The notes below the pieces were generated by a model, which was given only the letters and a program-made list of their open reading frames with translations, made no database searches and was not told where the DNA came from. Made by a program: the position numbers and the translations under genes. Below, piece after piece: positions 21,753-30,682 of a stretch of 36,674 bases of DNA. Within the stretch, counting starts at the first letter, position 1. Every line of letters begins with the position of its first letter. The DNA comes from a virus. The stretch lies in the IMG/VR virus record IMGVR_UViG_3300034375_013297, positions 1-36,674 of that record; one strand, given 5' to 3'.

Positions 21753-24557
21753 ATGGCTATTTTACCCGATAAAATACTACAGGATTATGAATTTGAGGCT
21801 TTCATTAAAAGAGTTAACGAAGGGACTGAAAAAATTATTAGTGATCCCAAGTTTAAGTTAACGACCCCAGATTTACCTGGTTTATCGTTCCTAATCAAAC
21901 TCCAAATTAGGGTTTTTGAAAAATCTCTTGCAAGTTCTTTTGCACCTATTTTTCTCGGAAAAAAGGCATTGAGCGAAGGGTTTAGTGCAGTTAAGGATGC
22001 TTTCGAAGCAATCAAAACTTTATTTAGTAATCCTCTACAATTTTTGCTTGACGAGGGGGTAAACTCAACATTGGAGGATTTCCCATTTCCGCTGAGGCTT
22101 GAGCTCGGGGGGAGCAATGTAGGATCCCTTGATTTGCCTCTTTCGGATGCTAGTGATCTTTCTGGTTATCGTACTTTTAATTATAACCCCTTATTTAATA
22201 GCTCATCCCTCCCTGGTGATGGCGAATACACTACCCCGCAATCTTCCATAGAGGATATTCGATCTATTTCTATAAGTAAAACCACCAATACTGATAGTGA
22301 AAACATTTTCCTGTCTGTGATAAAGACCGGAGATCCTATTCAAATCTCGGATGGTGTAACGGTTGGTAATTATACAGTAAGTAGAGTTCAGCAGCAAAGT
22401 AGCAACAATAGTGTTAATTTGGAACTAAATTTTATTTCAGCCTCTTTGCTTTCCGACACCTCAGCACAAACTTCTGTTCCTGGATTTGGGTTACCGAGCA
22501 TAGGGTTTGAAAAATGTCAGCTGGCAGTAAGTAATTTTATAGATCCTAGTGGATCCCTAAAAATTCCTATATCTTCTCTAGGTGTTAATATACCTCTTTT
22601 AGGTGGACTTACCTTTGTCATTGGTGATTTTAGCAAGCTTAAAGATAGTTCCCCGACTAAAAAATTTGTAGATCGACTTTCACAAGAATCCGGTTTGGAA
22701 TTTCAAGATGTGTTTGGCGGAATTTTATCTGGTAATTTCCCAAAAGTTGACTTTGCTAAAATACAAGAGGAGGCTGAAGCTGACATAGGCGAATCAGAGG
22801 AGCAAAGTAAGGTTGATCTTATAACGGTTGCCAGGTTTTTGCAGATAGGTGTATCTAACCCGTGTTTCCTGATCACTGTAATATTGAATTATGTAAAGCT
22901 GCTCCTACTTCCAATTAAGGTGGTTGTTAATGTTCTAAAAGGTCTTGGTGATATGATCACAGGACCAATTAAGCTTATTAAAACCATTATTACTGGACTC
23001 ACCAACCCACTGAAACTTATTTGTGATCTTATTTCCCAAGCTTTTTTGGAAGTACTCAAGCCCTACATACAACCGTCTCTTACAGCTGCTAATATTACTT
23101 GGACTGAAGCACTTGAGGATCCTAATGATTCGACACGTGGACTAAGACCTCTTATCTCCGATATGATATGTGGGAAGTTTAATAAAAGACTTAAGGACTA
23201 TATCCCAAATCAAAGTTTCTTTGACAATTTAAGCAATCAGCTATCCTCACTATATGATGACTCTCAGGAAGCTCTTGGACCTCAAATTCCATATGATCTG
23301 AGAACAGATGGACTCTCGCCGGGGGAAGGACAGGTTTCTGTGAATTCTGGAAACACCTCTGATATTAGGAACTTTAAGGCTTCGACTTTTTCAAATACCG
23401 TTGAAAATGCAACTGGACTTCTTGCAAGTCTTTCTCCGGGGGATGAATTTACGTTTTCTTTCGATGATCAAAGTGGTAAGTATAGGGTCAGCACAAAAAG
23501 GTTTGTAACGGATAACGAATTCCCTTATTTTGAATTGGCAGTCCAGCCAGTTCCTGGTATACTGGAATCAGCTTCATTAAGTAGTAATCTAGACAAAGTT
23601 TTGAGTGGTTTAAATGTAGATACGCTAAAAGCACAGCTTTCTATTGCTAATCCAGATAAGGAGTTTTTGCTGATAGTTGAGAAATATCTTCCGATAAAGG
23701 TTGTTGCTATTTGGGAAGCAATTAAAGGCATTATAGCAATTTTTGGGAGTCTTGCACAACAGGTGCCTTCGCTTTTACCAGCAGTTATCCGGGGTTTATT
23801 TAGTAACGGAAATGACGGACAAAGCGAAGCTGAAATTTTGGCTGCAATAGAAAGCGGTGAATTTGACCAAACCTCAACAGCGATAGACTCTGCAATTGAG
23901 GTTACTAATTTGTTGTATGGCGGGGGAAATGCTTATACTTACCGAAAGGGATTAGTTTATCAAGGCTCACCTAGGAGTGGTGGTAATATTCGAGAAAGCA
24001 GGGAAGCATTAAGTGATATTTTAAACAACAGCTCTTTCAATGTAGGCCCTGGAATTGAAGATGTTTTTTATGATTTGGGGGTTTCCCTAACTGCTTCTGG
24101 AAAACAGCCTGTTGTATTTAAAAGTAAATTATCGACCAAACCTGGGAGGAGCACGGAGTTTAATAATATGCTCAATAGAAAAGTAAGGAAAAAACTAGTT
24201 TTTAGAAAAGATGCACCAGGTAAATCTGTTTTTTATTGGGGGGCTTATAACTTGAATGACGTAGGAAATACTGTGAAGGTACTCTCTGTGATTATGAGAA
24301 ATCTTAATATACAGGGAGAGAAGTATTTTAGTACCAAAAATATAAATTTAGAAAAAGCAACTCTAAAAGTGTATGTAAATAATGATACCGGTACTGGTAG
24401 AAAGCTTCTCTATAGTGGAAATTATTTAAATGCCCTCCGTAAGTATAAGTTTGAGGAGTATAACCTTAAGAAAAAGATTGATGCATACGATCTTAGAATC
24501 GTGATAAACAGACAAATGGATCTTTTGGTAAACTATCTCCTCCCGTCTCTCAAATAA
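21753..24557 (+). CDS. Large baseplate/tail protein with hydrophobic helical segments
   Basis: A 934-residue protein, the largest in the window. Residues 369-440 contain a run of hydrophobic and amphipathic helices (LITVILNYVKLLLLPIKVVV, GPIKLIKTIITGL), and a second such zone is at about 648-683 (VVAIWEAIKGIIAIFG). The flanking parts are beta-rich and Ser-rich; the C-terminus (about 830-934) is basic. No enzymatic motif was seen. It starts four bases after the spike gene and ends the 14727-24557 block. The hydrophobic segments are unusual for a baseplate protein and could insert into the host membrane during ejection. A tape-measure role is less likely, given the size and position. Confidence 0.75.
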   Translation: MAILPDKILQDYEFEAFIKRVNEGTEKIISDPKFKLTTPDLPGLSFLIKLQIRVFEKSLASSFAPIFLGKKALSEGFSAVKDAFEAIKTLFSNPLQFLLDEGVNSTLEDFPFPLRLELGGSNVGSLDLPLSDASDLSGYRTFNYNPLFNSSSLPGDGEYTTPQSSIEDIRSISISKTTNTDSENIFLSVIKTGDPIQISDGVTVGNYTVSRVQQQSSNNSVNLELNFISASLLSDTSAQTSVPGFGLPSIGFEKCQLAVSNFIDPSGSLKIPISSLGVNIPLLGGLTFVIGDFSKLKDSSPTKKFVDRLSQESGLEFQDVFGGILSGNFPKVDFAKIQEEAEADIGESEEQSKVDLITVARFLQIGVSNPCFLITVILNYVKLLLLPIKVVVNVLKGLGDMITGPIKLIKTIITGLTNPLKLICDLISQAFLEVLKPYIQPSLTAANITWTEALEDPNDSTRGLRPLISDMICGKFNKRLKDYIPNQSFFDNLSNQLSSLYDDSQEALGPQIPYDLRTDGLSPGEGQVSVNSGNTSDIRNFKASTFSNTVENATGLLASLSPGDEFTFSFDDQSGKYRVSTKRFVTDNEFPYFELAVQPVPGILESASLSSNLDKVLSGLNVDTLKAQLSIANPDKEFLLIVEKYLPIKVVAIWEAIKGIIAIFGSLAQQVPSLLPAVIRGLFSNGNDGQSEAEILAAIESGEFDQTSTAIDSAIEVTNLLYGGGNAYTYRKGLVYQGSPRSGGNIRESREALSDILNNSSFNVGPGIEDVFYDLGVSLTASGKQPVVFKSKLSTKPGRSTEFNNMLNRKVRKKLVFRKDAPGKSVFYWGAYNLNDVGNTVKVLSVIMRNLNIQGEKYFSTKNINLEKATLKVYVNNDTGTGRKLLYSGNYLNALRKYKFEEYNLKKKIDAYDLRIVINRQMDLLVNYLLPSLK

Positions 24558-24574
24558 AGCTAATGTACAGTGTG

Positions 24575-24582
24575 GATATATA
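24575..24582 (+). promoter_or_regulatory. Putative late promoter octamer GATATATA
   Basis: GATATATA lies 31 bases before the ATG at 24614, in a 56-base spacer. It is bracketed by the inverted repeat TACAGT (24566-24571) and ACTGTA (24582-24587). It would allow separate transcription of the S1-domain and amidoligase genes. Confidence 0.45.
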
Positions 24583-24613
24583 CTGTAATTAACTTTCTAA
24601 TTCAAAAAAATAA

Positions 24614-25780
24614 ATGAACACGCCAGAAAACACAGATCAAATCCAAGAGGAATTTAACTGGAACATTCCTAACCGTAGAACAATCAACAGAGACATAGAG
24701 GTTTTTGATGATTCGAAAGTTTACTGTAGGGAAGATTATGCACAGTCTCTCTATTACCAAATGGCTGAAAGCCTAAAGGGAGTAAACTCTTCTAAGGATT
24801 TGAAAACTGGAAATGCTTATGATAGCACCATTACCACTTTAACTGATAAACATGCGATTGCACAAACTTATGAGGGACAATCAATTTATATTGATTTGGT
24901 AAAAGAAAGAAAGGATGCAGATAAGCTTGGTATAACTGGAATTGACTTCGAGATTGGCTCTGAAATTCAGACCGTTGTTAGAAATGTCAATGGAACCTAT
25001 TATGGATCTGTCATTGACTGTTTCATTGAAACCACTAAGCAAGAATTCTTTGAACAGATTAAAAAAGAATCCTTGGCTTATGAAGCTAGGATTGAATCCA
25101 TTAATAATGGAGGATACATTGTGGACGTCCAGGGAATTAAATGTTTCCTTCCAGGTTCACTTGCAGCTGCTAATAAAATTACTGATTTTGAGGCTTACCT
25201 TGGTAAGAAGATCTATGTCATGATCGATGGTTATGTACAAAAGAAAGACATTTTTGTAGTTTCTTATAAGAAGTATCTGAACAAGATTATGGATGAAAAA
25301 ATCCAAGAACTTGATCTTACTAAGAAATATAAAGGGCATGTTACTGGAACATCAAGCTTCGGAGTTTTTGTTGAGTGGGAGGATATCTACACTGGCCTTA
25401 TTCACAAAACTGAATTTGACAACCAAAGGGTTGAAGGATTTACCGCAGGCGATGAAATAGAATTTTATATCAAGGAGGTTAAGGACGATAATAGATTGAC
25501 ACTAACCTTTGGCGAGCCTGTTGATAAAACCCTGAAAATTTATGATCTTAAGAAAGACCTTGAAGATGGATCTGCTCCAATATCTAATGCTAAAGTAAAG
25601 CATAAAAGGAAGAATGGAGCTTTGGTTGAATTGCCAGAATTTGGTTTGATGGCAATGATCCCGCAGGGTCGTTTGGGAAAAGACCACAAAGGACTTAAAA
25701 CCGGAGACCAAATCCTTGTAACTGTTTACGAGGTTGACCAGGTAATGGGAAAAATATTTGTAGAACCACTCAATGAGTAA
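24614..25780 (+). CDS. S1-domain RNA-binding protein (three S1/OB domains), ribosomal protein S1-like
   Basis: A 388-residue protein. After an acidic N-terminal region come at least three S1-type OB domains: about 154-225 (YEARIESINNGGYIVDVQGI, FLPGSLA), about 237-303 (YKGHVTGTSSFGVFVEWEDI, then GLIHKTEF, then GDEIEFYIKEV), and about 322-386 (AKVKHKRKNGALVELPEFGL, then IPQGRLG). The second is a textbook S1 domain. Bacterial bS1 binds mRNA leaders and helps initiation without a strong SD. Here the likely role is binding phage mRNA or tuning host ribosomes or RNase. It is coupled to the next gene by an 8-base overlap (ATGAGTAA). It is shorter than typical bS1 (about 550 aa or more), so it is not a full replacement. 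Context among virion genes is odd. Confidence 0.85.
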   Translation: MNTPENTDQIQEEFNWNIPNRRTINRDIEVFDDSKVYCREDYAQSLYYQMAESLKGVNSSKDLKTGNAYDSTITTLTDKHAIAQTYEGQSIYIDLVKERKDADKLGITGIDFEIGSEIQTVVRNVNGTYYGSVIDCFIETTKQEFFEQIKKESLAYEARIESINNGGYIVDVQGIKCFLPGSLAAANKITDFEAYLGKKIYVMIDGYVQKKDIFVVSYKKYLNKIMDEKIQELDLTKKYKGHVTGTSSFGVFVEWEDIYTGLIHKTEFDNQRVEGFTAGDEIEFYIKEVKDDNRLTLTFGEPVDKTLKIYDLKKDLEDGSAPISNAKVKHKRKNGALVELPEFGLMAMIPQGRLGKDHKGLKTGDQILVTVYEVDQVMGKIFVEPLNE

Positions 25781-27167
25781 TACCCACTTTGATAAAAGAC
25801 AGTTACTTTCCTCTGCCTTATTAGGCTTTGAGTTTGAATTCTTCTCTGAAATGGTCAGGGGAAGGATAACTGAATCTTTGTCCAAACTCTTGGGTAAAAA
25901 GGTAATTCTTTCAAATAAGTATCATTCTAAAATTCCAGTTACTAGTGAGGTTTTCAAGCTAGAGCCAGATTATTCGGGAGGAGGAAAGATGAATGAGCTT
26001 GTAACTGGGCCTCTTCCATATGCTGAAGCTATCCCTGTTCTGATCAAGGTTCTAAAATGGATTGACGAAAACGGGTGGACTACCGATAAATGTGCCTTCC
26101 AATTTTCTCTTAGCTTTGACAAATTTGATAGATCTGTTAAAAGAATGGAAGAACTTGATAAGTTACAATTTATCCTTGGTATTGACGAGGGGCTCATATA
26201 TTCTAAGTTTGGTAACAGGAAAAATAACGTATATTCAAGATCTATCAAAAAGGTTGTACCAAGAAATAGATTTTCAATTCTTGAGAACGTTTCACAGATT
26301 GACCCAAAGCTATTTAGAATTCCTGACGAGAAATATTATGGCGCTAATTTTACAAAGGTACCAAAGGGATACATCGAAATAAGATATCTTGGTGGTAAAG
26401 ACTATCAGAAAAAGATAACTGCAATTCGTGATGTAATAGATTATGTGGTTCTTTATACCTATGATATTCTTTCGGGGAGAAGGACATATACTAAAACTGA
26501 CCTTGAGAACCTTAAATCCATGATGAAGGAATATTCAAAGGTTGTAAGAAGTTTTTCTGATCCAGAAGCTTTCTTTATGAATTTCCCAGATTTTCACCTT
26601 TTGGTGGATTTGAAGGGCTATCTGGAAAATATTAAGACCTATTTCCCGTACATCAGGGAGAAGGTCTTTGATATCATAGTGGAGGGTAATGTAAAGAACG
26701 GTTTCTTCAATTATGATACTACTAATGGAAGATTCCAGCTTAAGGATGCCAAAATTAAAAGTGCAACCTATCTGGACAATTTGGATCTTATAAATTGTAA
26801 GGTTAGATCTTCTAAGCTTGACAATTGTAGAATATTCAGCTGTGACATTAGGAATAGTGAAATCTACAACTCCGAGGTTTTAAATGGTAATAAGGTTTCT
26901 AAATCTAAAATAAAGGACACAAGTGCCGATTTTGGAAACAAGCTTATTGAATGCTATATAGATTCCCCTGAAAAAATGATTGATTGCGAAATCACTGGCG
27001 GTGTTTTGAGAAAGGGTGATATCGGAAGGAATGCCGATGTGAGTAAAGAAACCGAAAAGGCCAAAGACTTTAATGAAATTAGAAAGGGAAGATTTATAAC
27101 TGACTCGAGATTGAAAAATCTTAACGACCCTATTTCTAGGATAAAGTTTAAAAATCAGAATTACTAA
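25773..27167 (+). CDS. Amidoligase (COOH-NH2 ligase, GS-like fold) fused to a pentapeptide-repeat C-terminus
   Basis: A 464-residue protein. The N-terminal domain has the order of phage/bacterial putative amidoligases: LLGFEFEF (E20, E22), an EPDYSGGGKMNELVTGPL block (E64, D66, E75), a later helix with KCAFQFSLSF in place of the usual G.HxH strand, and GYIEIRYLGG (E202, R204). Such enzymes have a glutamine-synthetase-like fold and join a carboxylate to an amine using ATP. Residues 308-416 then show five-residue periodicity (KVRSS, KLDNC, RIFSC, DIRNS, EIYNS, EVLNG), a pentapeptide-repeat-like right-handed helix. It starts in the stop of the S1 gene. Substrate unknown: a cell-wall peptide, a polyamine or a virion protein are possible. 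The domain call is by motif recognition. Confidence 0.72.
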   Translation: MSNTHFDKRQLLSSALLGFEFEFFSEMVRGRITESLSKLLGKKVILSNKYHSKIPVTSEVFKLEPDYSGGGKMNELVTGPLPYAEAIPVLIKVLKWIDENGWTTDKCAFQFSLSFDKFDRSVKRMEELDKLQFILGIDEGLIYSKFGNRKNNVYSRSIKKVVPRNRFSILENVSQIDPKLFRIPDEKYYGANFTKVPKGYIEIRYLGGKDYQKKITAIRDVIDYVVLYTYDILSGRRTYTKTDLENLKSMMKEYSKVVRSFSDPEAFFMNFPDFHLLVDLKGYLENIKTYFPYIREKVFDIIVEGNVKNGFFNYDTTNGRFQLKDAKIKSATYLDNLDLINCKVRSSKLDNCRIFSCDIRNSEIYNSEVLNGNKVSKSKIKDTSADFGNKLIECYIDSPEKMIDCEITGGVLRKGDIGRNADVSKETEKAKDFNEIRKGRFITDSRLKNLNDPISRIKFKNQNY

Positions 27168-27168
27168 A

Positions 27169-27945
27169 ATGACTCTAGAAGAATTAGTACAGGAAATTAA
27201 AGATGATCTTTCAGCAAGCTGTTCGCTTCCGTATAACTTAAACGATGATGAAATTCATAGAATTATCAGGAGAGCAAAGTTATACATGTATGACAATTAT
27301 CAATATGCTGCTGAGGAAAGGGTTTTCATCCTGGCTAATAATCTTTTTGCACATGAGGAGTTTAGGAGAACTAGACAGGTAAAACTTCCCGAAAAGATAG
27401 TTAGTGTTTATGACGTTAGGGAAGTAAATGGTATGGGAATAGCTGGAACCCCAGATAGGGATTTCGGTGATTCCAAGCTATTGGGATCTGAGCTTTTACT
27501 TTCTCCATTTACTGGAGACAACCTAGTCTATAGGACAGTAATGTATTCTTATTTTGACTTAGCCCAAGCATATCTGCTTCCAACCTTTGCTTTTAAGTTT
27601 AACAAGAATAATAAAAAGCTTACCATTCTTGGTCGCGATCCAAATAGATCTGGATCTGGTGGAGTTGGAACTGGATATAATCAAAATGGAATGGACGTCG
27701 CTGTTAGATGCTTTATTGCTATTGACGACTATGAGCTTTATGACGATGAACTTTTTGTTAGATACTGCTTGGCAAAATCTAAAATTTCACTATCTAGGGT
27801 GCTTAGCGCATTCGATTATAACCTACCTGGTGGCGTTAGAGTTAACACTTCAGAATTAAGATCTGACGGTGAAAGAGAACTCCAAGAGGTTATGGATATG
27901 ATCAACGGAGAGAACACTCCTTCTTATTTCTTACAGTGGAACTAA
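27169..27945 (+). CDS. Virion structural protein, possibly neck/connector-type
   Basis: A 258-residue protein. The N-terminal helix (TLEELVQEIKDDL), a beta-rich centre with VRCFIAIDDYELYDDELF, and a C-terminal region LAKSKISLSRVLSAF, then LPGGVRVNTSEL, then a long helix resemble small virion proteins of T4-like marine phages in which the LPGGVxxN turn joins two helices. I cannot assign it to a particular T4 gene; a neck or head-completion role and a wedge role are both possible. It follows the amidoligase with a one-base gap. A new promoter-like octamer follows its stop. Confidence 0.6.
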   Translation: MTLEELVQEIKDDLSASCSLPYNLNDDEIHRIIRRAKLYMYDNYQYAAEERVFILANNLFAHEEFRRTRQVKLPEKIVSVYDVREVNGMGIAGTPDRDFGDSKLLGSELLLSPFTGDNLVYRTVMYSYFDLAQAYLLPTFAFKFNKNNKKLTILGRDPNRSGSGGVGTGYNQNGMDVAVRCFIAIDDYELYDDELFVRYCLAKSKISLSRVLSAFDYNLPGGVRVNTSELRSDGERELQEVMDMINGENTPSYFLQWN

Positions 27946-27949
27946 TCTT

Positions 27950-27957
27950 GATATATA
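27950..27957 (+). promoter_or_regulatory. Putative late promoter octamer GATATATA
   Basis: TTGATATATATGG lies 19 bases before the ATG at 27977, in the 31-base spacer between two structural genes. It probably starts the wedge-gene transcript (27977-32953). Confidence 0.45.
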
Positions 27958-27958
27958 T

Positions 27959-27976
27959 GGGGAATTAAAATTTCCC
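27959..27976 (+). other. Hairpin touching the gp25-like start codon
   Basis: GGGGAATT (27959-27966) can pair with AATTTCCC (27969-27976) over 8 bp including one G-T pair, with a 2-base loop or slightly less pairing. Its 3' arm ends directly at the ATG at 27977, where it could modulate start access. Confidence 0.4.
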
Positions 27977-28348
27977 ATGGTAGAGATTTATAACAGAGAT
28001 CCAGGAGACCCTAATTACAAAGAAAATGTTGTTGAGATAACTCAGCCTGTAGAAATTTGTGTAGGACAGCTGAAAATGTTGCTTCTTACAAATAAGGGTG
28101 AGGTATTAGGGGATCCTAAATTTGGGTTAAATCTAGAAGAACTCGTTTTTAGCCTAGAATTATCTGAATCAACCCTTAGGGAGGAGATTGAAAAGGGTCT
28201 TAGATTTTATGTACCTCTGTTTGGTCAGCTTGGTGGTTATTTTGATTTAAAATTTTATCAGGGAACAGAGAGAGATATCTGTCTATTGGATTTTTTCATT
28301 CCACAGTCCAGTAATCAAAGCCCTTTAATATCACTGAAAGTAAGTTAA
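27977..28348 (+). CDS. gp25: Baseplate wedge protein gp25-like
   Basis: A 123-residue protein, close in length to T4 gp25 (132 aa). It has the gp25/IraD-like core: a strand and helix with VGQLKMLLLTNKGEVLGDP, the FGLNLEELVF turn, then LSESTLREEIEKGLRFYVP and a final beta segment. gp25 is the conserved wedge protein that links gp6 to the sheath and is found also in type VI secretion systems (TssE). It starts the wedge cluster and precedes the gp6-like gene by four bases, the same gene pair as in other myophages. Confidence 0.82.
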   Translation: MVEIYNRDPGDPNYKENVVEITQPVEICVGQLKMLLLTNKGEVLGDPKFGLNLEELVFSLELSESTLREEIEKGLRFYVPLFGQLGGYFDLKFYQGTERDICLLDFFIPQSSNQSPLISLKVS

Positions 28349-28352
28349 AAAG

Positions 28353-30131
28353 ATGGCCAATAACATTTTTAAGAAGAATAACATCCTTATAAAGGGACTT
28401 TTGGGAGATTCGTTTGAATTCCTACAAAGAACATACAACCAAACAAGGAATGTTTTCACGGTTGCTTCTGCTTGGGGTCAAATCCTTTTCGTTCTTGAAA
28501 ACCTTTCCCAGCTAATCCTTTATTTCATAGAGGACTCAATTACTGAGTTAAATATGCAAGAGGCTACAAGAAATTACTCAATTAAAAGCTTAGCAAGAAT
28601 TGCTGGGTACGATCCGGTGAGAGGCATGTCTGCACAAGGCGAAGCTTCCGTTGCTTGGAATCTTAGAGAGGATGATGCTGGTGGTGGTGCGGTGATATTA
28701 AGCAATAATCCAAAGATCCAAAATATACAAAATGGTTTACCCTATACTCTAATATTAAATTCCCCCTCTGTTAAAGTTCCGCTTTCAAGGGGAAAGTCAT
28801 TTAGCTTTAAGGTCGTGCAGGGAGCTTTTTCATCTTCTACCTTTACCGGAACTGGCCAATCCCTTCAGAGTTTCAATCTTCCTTCTAAAGCTGGTGCTTA
28901 TATAGATCAATTCTATGTGAATGTATATGTCAATGGATCCCCATGGGAAAGATATGAATCACTCTATGATATACCTTATGAAAGTGAGGGCTACCTAGTA
29001 AAAACTGGGATAAGTGAGGGTATTGACATATATTTTGGTAATTCTAATTTTGGAAAAATACCACAGGCAGGAAGTATAATTAGGGTAGAGTATTTACAAA
29101 CCTCAGGATTTAGCGGAAATATACAGTCTAAGAAGGATACCAATCTAACATATAGATTCCTTGATAGTGGTACTGATCTTTTTGGTAACGATGTTAACCT
29201 AAACAACTATCTGACAATAACCGGGGTTTTAGACCCTAGCTTTGGAGCAGATCCGGAACCAATTGAGCTTACGAGAATAGTAGCTCCGAAAACAAGTAGA
29301 TCCTATGTTTTTGCAAATGCTGAAAATTATGAGATCTACCTACAGAAGCTGAATATATTTTCTCAAATACAAGCCTTTTCAACTTTTGATGATGAATACT
29401 TGGACGACGATAATGTGGTATACATTTTCTTGGTTCCTGATGTAACTATATCTATGACATCTAACCAGGACTATTTTGATATCCCACAAGATCAGTTTTT
29501 GTTAACTCAATCTCAAAAGCTTTCTTTATTAAATCTTATTGAAGATTCCGGGAGAATGATTGCCACAACAGTAGTTAAGATTCTTGATGCTGAAATAAAG
29601 AGATATGTTGGTAATGTTTCTATGTCGATCTTTGAAGGATATGATCCTGAGGTTCTAAAGGATAAAGTAAGGGACAGGATCTCAGAATATATGCTTAACC
29701 TTAAAAGAAGGGACCGTATCCCAAAGTCTGATATTATAGCTCTTATAGAGGGTATCGAGGGGATTGATTCAGTTTCTTTCTTCTTTGTCGGTGAAGAAAA
29801 TGAAAGATATCATTCTACGGTAGATAATTTATCTAATGCTTCTAGCGCTCAAAAGGATAGAGAAGTAGGACTTGATGAATATGGTGATATAATTATCGGT
29901 AGGGGAGAACTTATTTTGCTACGAGGTGGATGGACTGATAGATATGGAACTGCTTATGAGCAAGGAATAGTTAGCGGTAAGCCCTCTGCTTTAAATATAG
30001 CAGTTACAAGTATAAATCCAAGAAATTTTCTAGGAAGTCTTAATGCTCAGGCTAAAGCTAAATTAATGGAGCAAAATAATAGTAGCAGCTCTTCTGTTAG
30101 CAGAAGATCAAATTCTAGGAGTACCCTCTAA
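28353..30131 (+). CDS. gp6: Baseplate wedge protein gp6-like (baseplate J family)
   Basis: A 592-residue protein, near T4 gp6 (660 aa). The N-terminal helical part (about 1-80), a GYDPVRGMSA segment, a beta-rich middle with GIDIYFGNSNFGKIPQAGS, a strand-helix-strand with FANAENYEIYLQKLNIFSQI and DNVVYIFLVPD (about 318-360), and IEGIEGIDSVSFFFVGEEN near 470-488 follow the order of gp6. gp6 dimers join neighbouring wedges into the iris-like ring that opens on contraction. It has a Ser-rich tail of low complexity. It sits between gp25-like and gp7-like genes, as expected. Confidence 0.82.
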   Translation: MANNIFKKNNILIKGLLGDSFEFLQRTYNQTRNVFTVASAWGQILFVLENLSQLILYFIEDSITELNMQEATRNYSIKSLARIAGYDPVRGMSAQGEASVAWNLREDDAGGGAVILSNNPKIQNIQNGLPYTLILNSPSVKVPLSRGKSFSFKVVQGAFSSSTFTGTGQSLQSFNLPSKAGAYIDQFYVNVYVNGSPWERYESLYDIPYESEGYLVKTGISEGIDIYFGNSNFGKIPQAGSIIRVEYLQTSGFSGNIQSKKDTNLTYRFLDSGTDLFGNDVNLNNYLTITGVLDPSFGADPEPIELTRIVAPKTSRSYVFANAENYEIYLQKLNIFSQIQAFSTFDDEYLDDDNVVYIFLVPDVTISMTSNQDYFDIPQDQFLLTQSQKLSLLNLIEDSGRMIATTVVKILDAEIKRYVGNVSMSIFEGYDPEVLKDKVRDRISEYMLNLKRRDRIPKSDIIALIEGIEGIDSVSFFFVGEENERYHSTVDNLSNASSAQKDREVGLDEYGDIIIGRGELILLRGGWTDRYGTAYEQGIVSGKPSALNIAVTSINPRNFLGSLNAQAKAKLMEQNNSSSSSVSRRSNSRSTL

Positions 30132-30149
30132 TAAATTTTTACAACTAAA

Positions 30150-30680
30150 ATGGCCCAAAGAAATTACTCACCTTTTTTACCTCCAGTAGAATCTTCTTAC
30201 ACTGTTAAGGGATTTAAATTCAGGACAAGTACTTCTGATTTCGAAACATCTGACGATCTTTACAAGTCAATCTCGAAAGCTCAGGAGAGAGCTTATAACA
30301 TTGGATGCTCTGGGTATAGAAGTGTTACTACTGATGCTTTGGGATCTACACTCTATGGGCCTTGTTCTAGTCTTGATACATATGTGAATATTACAAAACA
30401 GATCAAACCTACTTCTATGGATAGAAGATATTATGAATTCGATCCAACAGATAATCTTTATGATATAAGAAATTCTATTAATGATGATGTAAAGGAGGGA
30501 TTTGATTATAAGAACCAAATTTTTGAAAGGACCCTTTCTAATGTTATGTTTAGGGATCCTAGAAAAATAGCTATACTCAATAACATGCAAAGGGTAGTTT
30601 TTGCTTTAATTGAATCAGTAAAGCAAATTAGAAATTTCTTCAATTATACGGTTCCATTCAACAATAAAAGGGTATTCTAA
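30150..30680 (+). CDS. Baseplate-cluster protein of unknown family
   Basis: A 176-residue protein. The N-terminus is Ser/Thr/Tyr-rich; the middle has KAQERAYNIGCSGYRSV and an LYGPCSSLDTYVN segment with two Cys; the C-terminus is helical (MQRVVFALIESVKQIRNFFN). It lies three bases before the gp7-like gene and 18 bases after the gp6-like gene, so a wedge or wedge-adaptor role is likely by context only. No motif was recognised. Confidence 0.7.
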   Translation: MAQRNYSPFLPPVESSYTVKGFKFRTSTSDFETSDDLYKSISKAQERAYNIGCSGYRSVTTDALGSTLYGPCSSLDTYVNITKQIKPTSMDRRYYEFDPTDNLYDIRNSINDDVKEGFDYKNQIFERTLSNVMFRDPRKIAILNNMQRVVFALIESVKQIRNFFNYTVPFNNKRVF

Positions 30681-30682
30681 AA

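Noticed and set aside
21753-24557. Tape measure protein
   Set aside because: Position between spike and wedge genes, beta-rich flanks and lack of long coiled coils do not fit; tail tube and sheath genes are also not adjacent.
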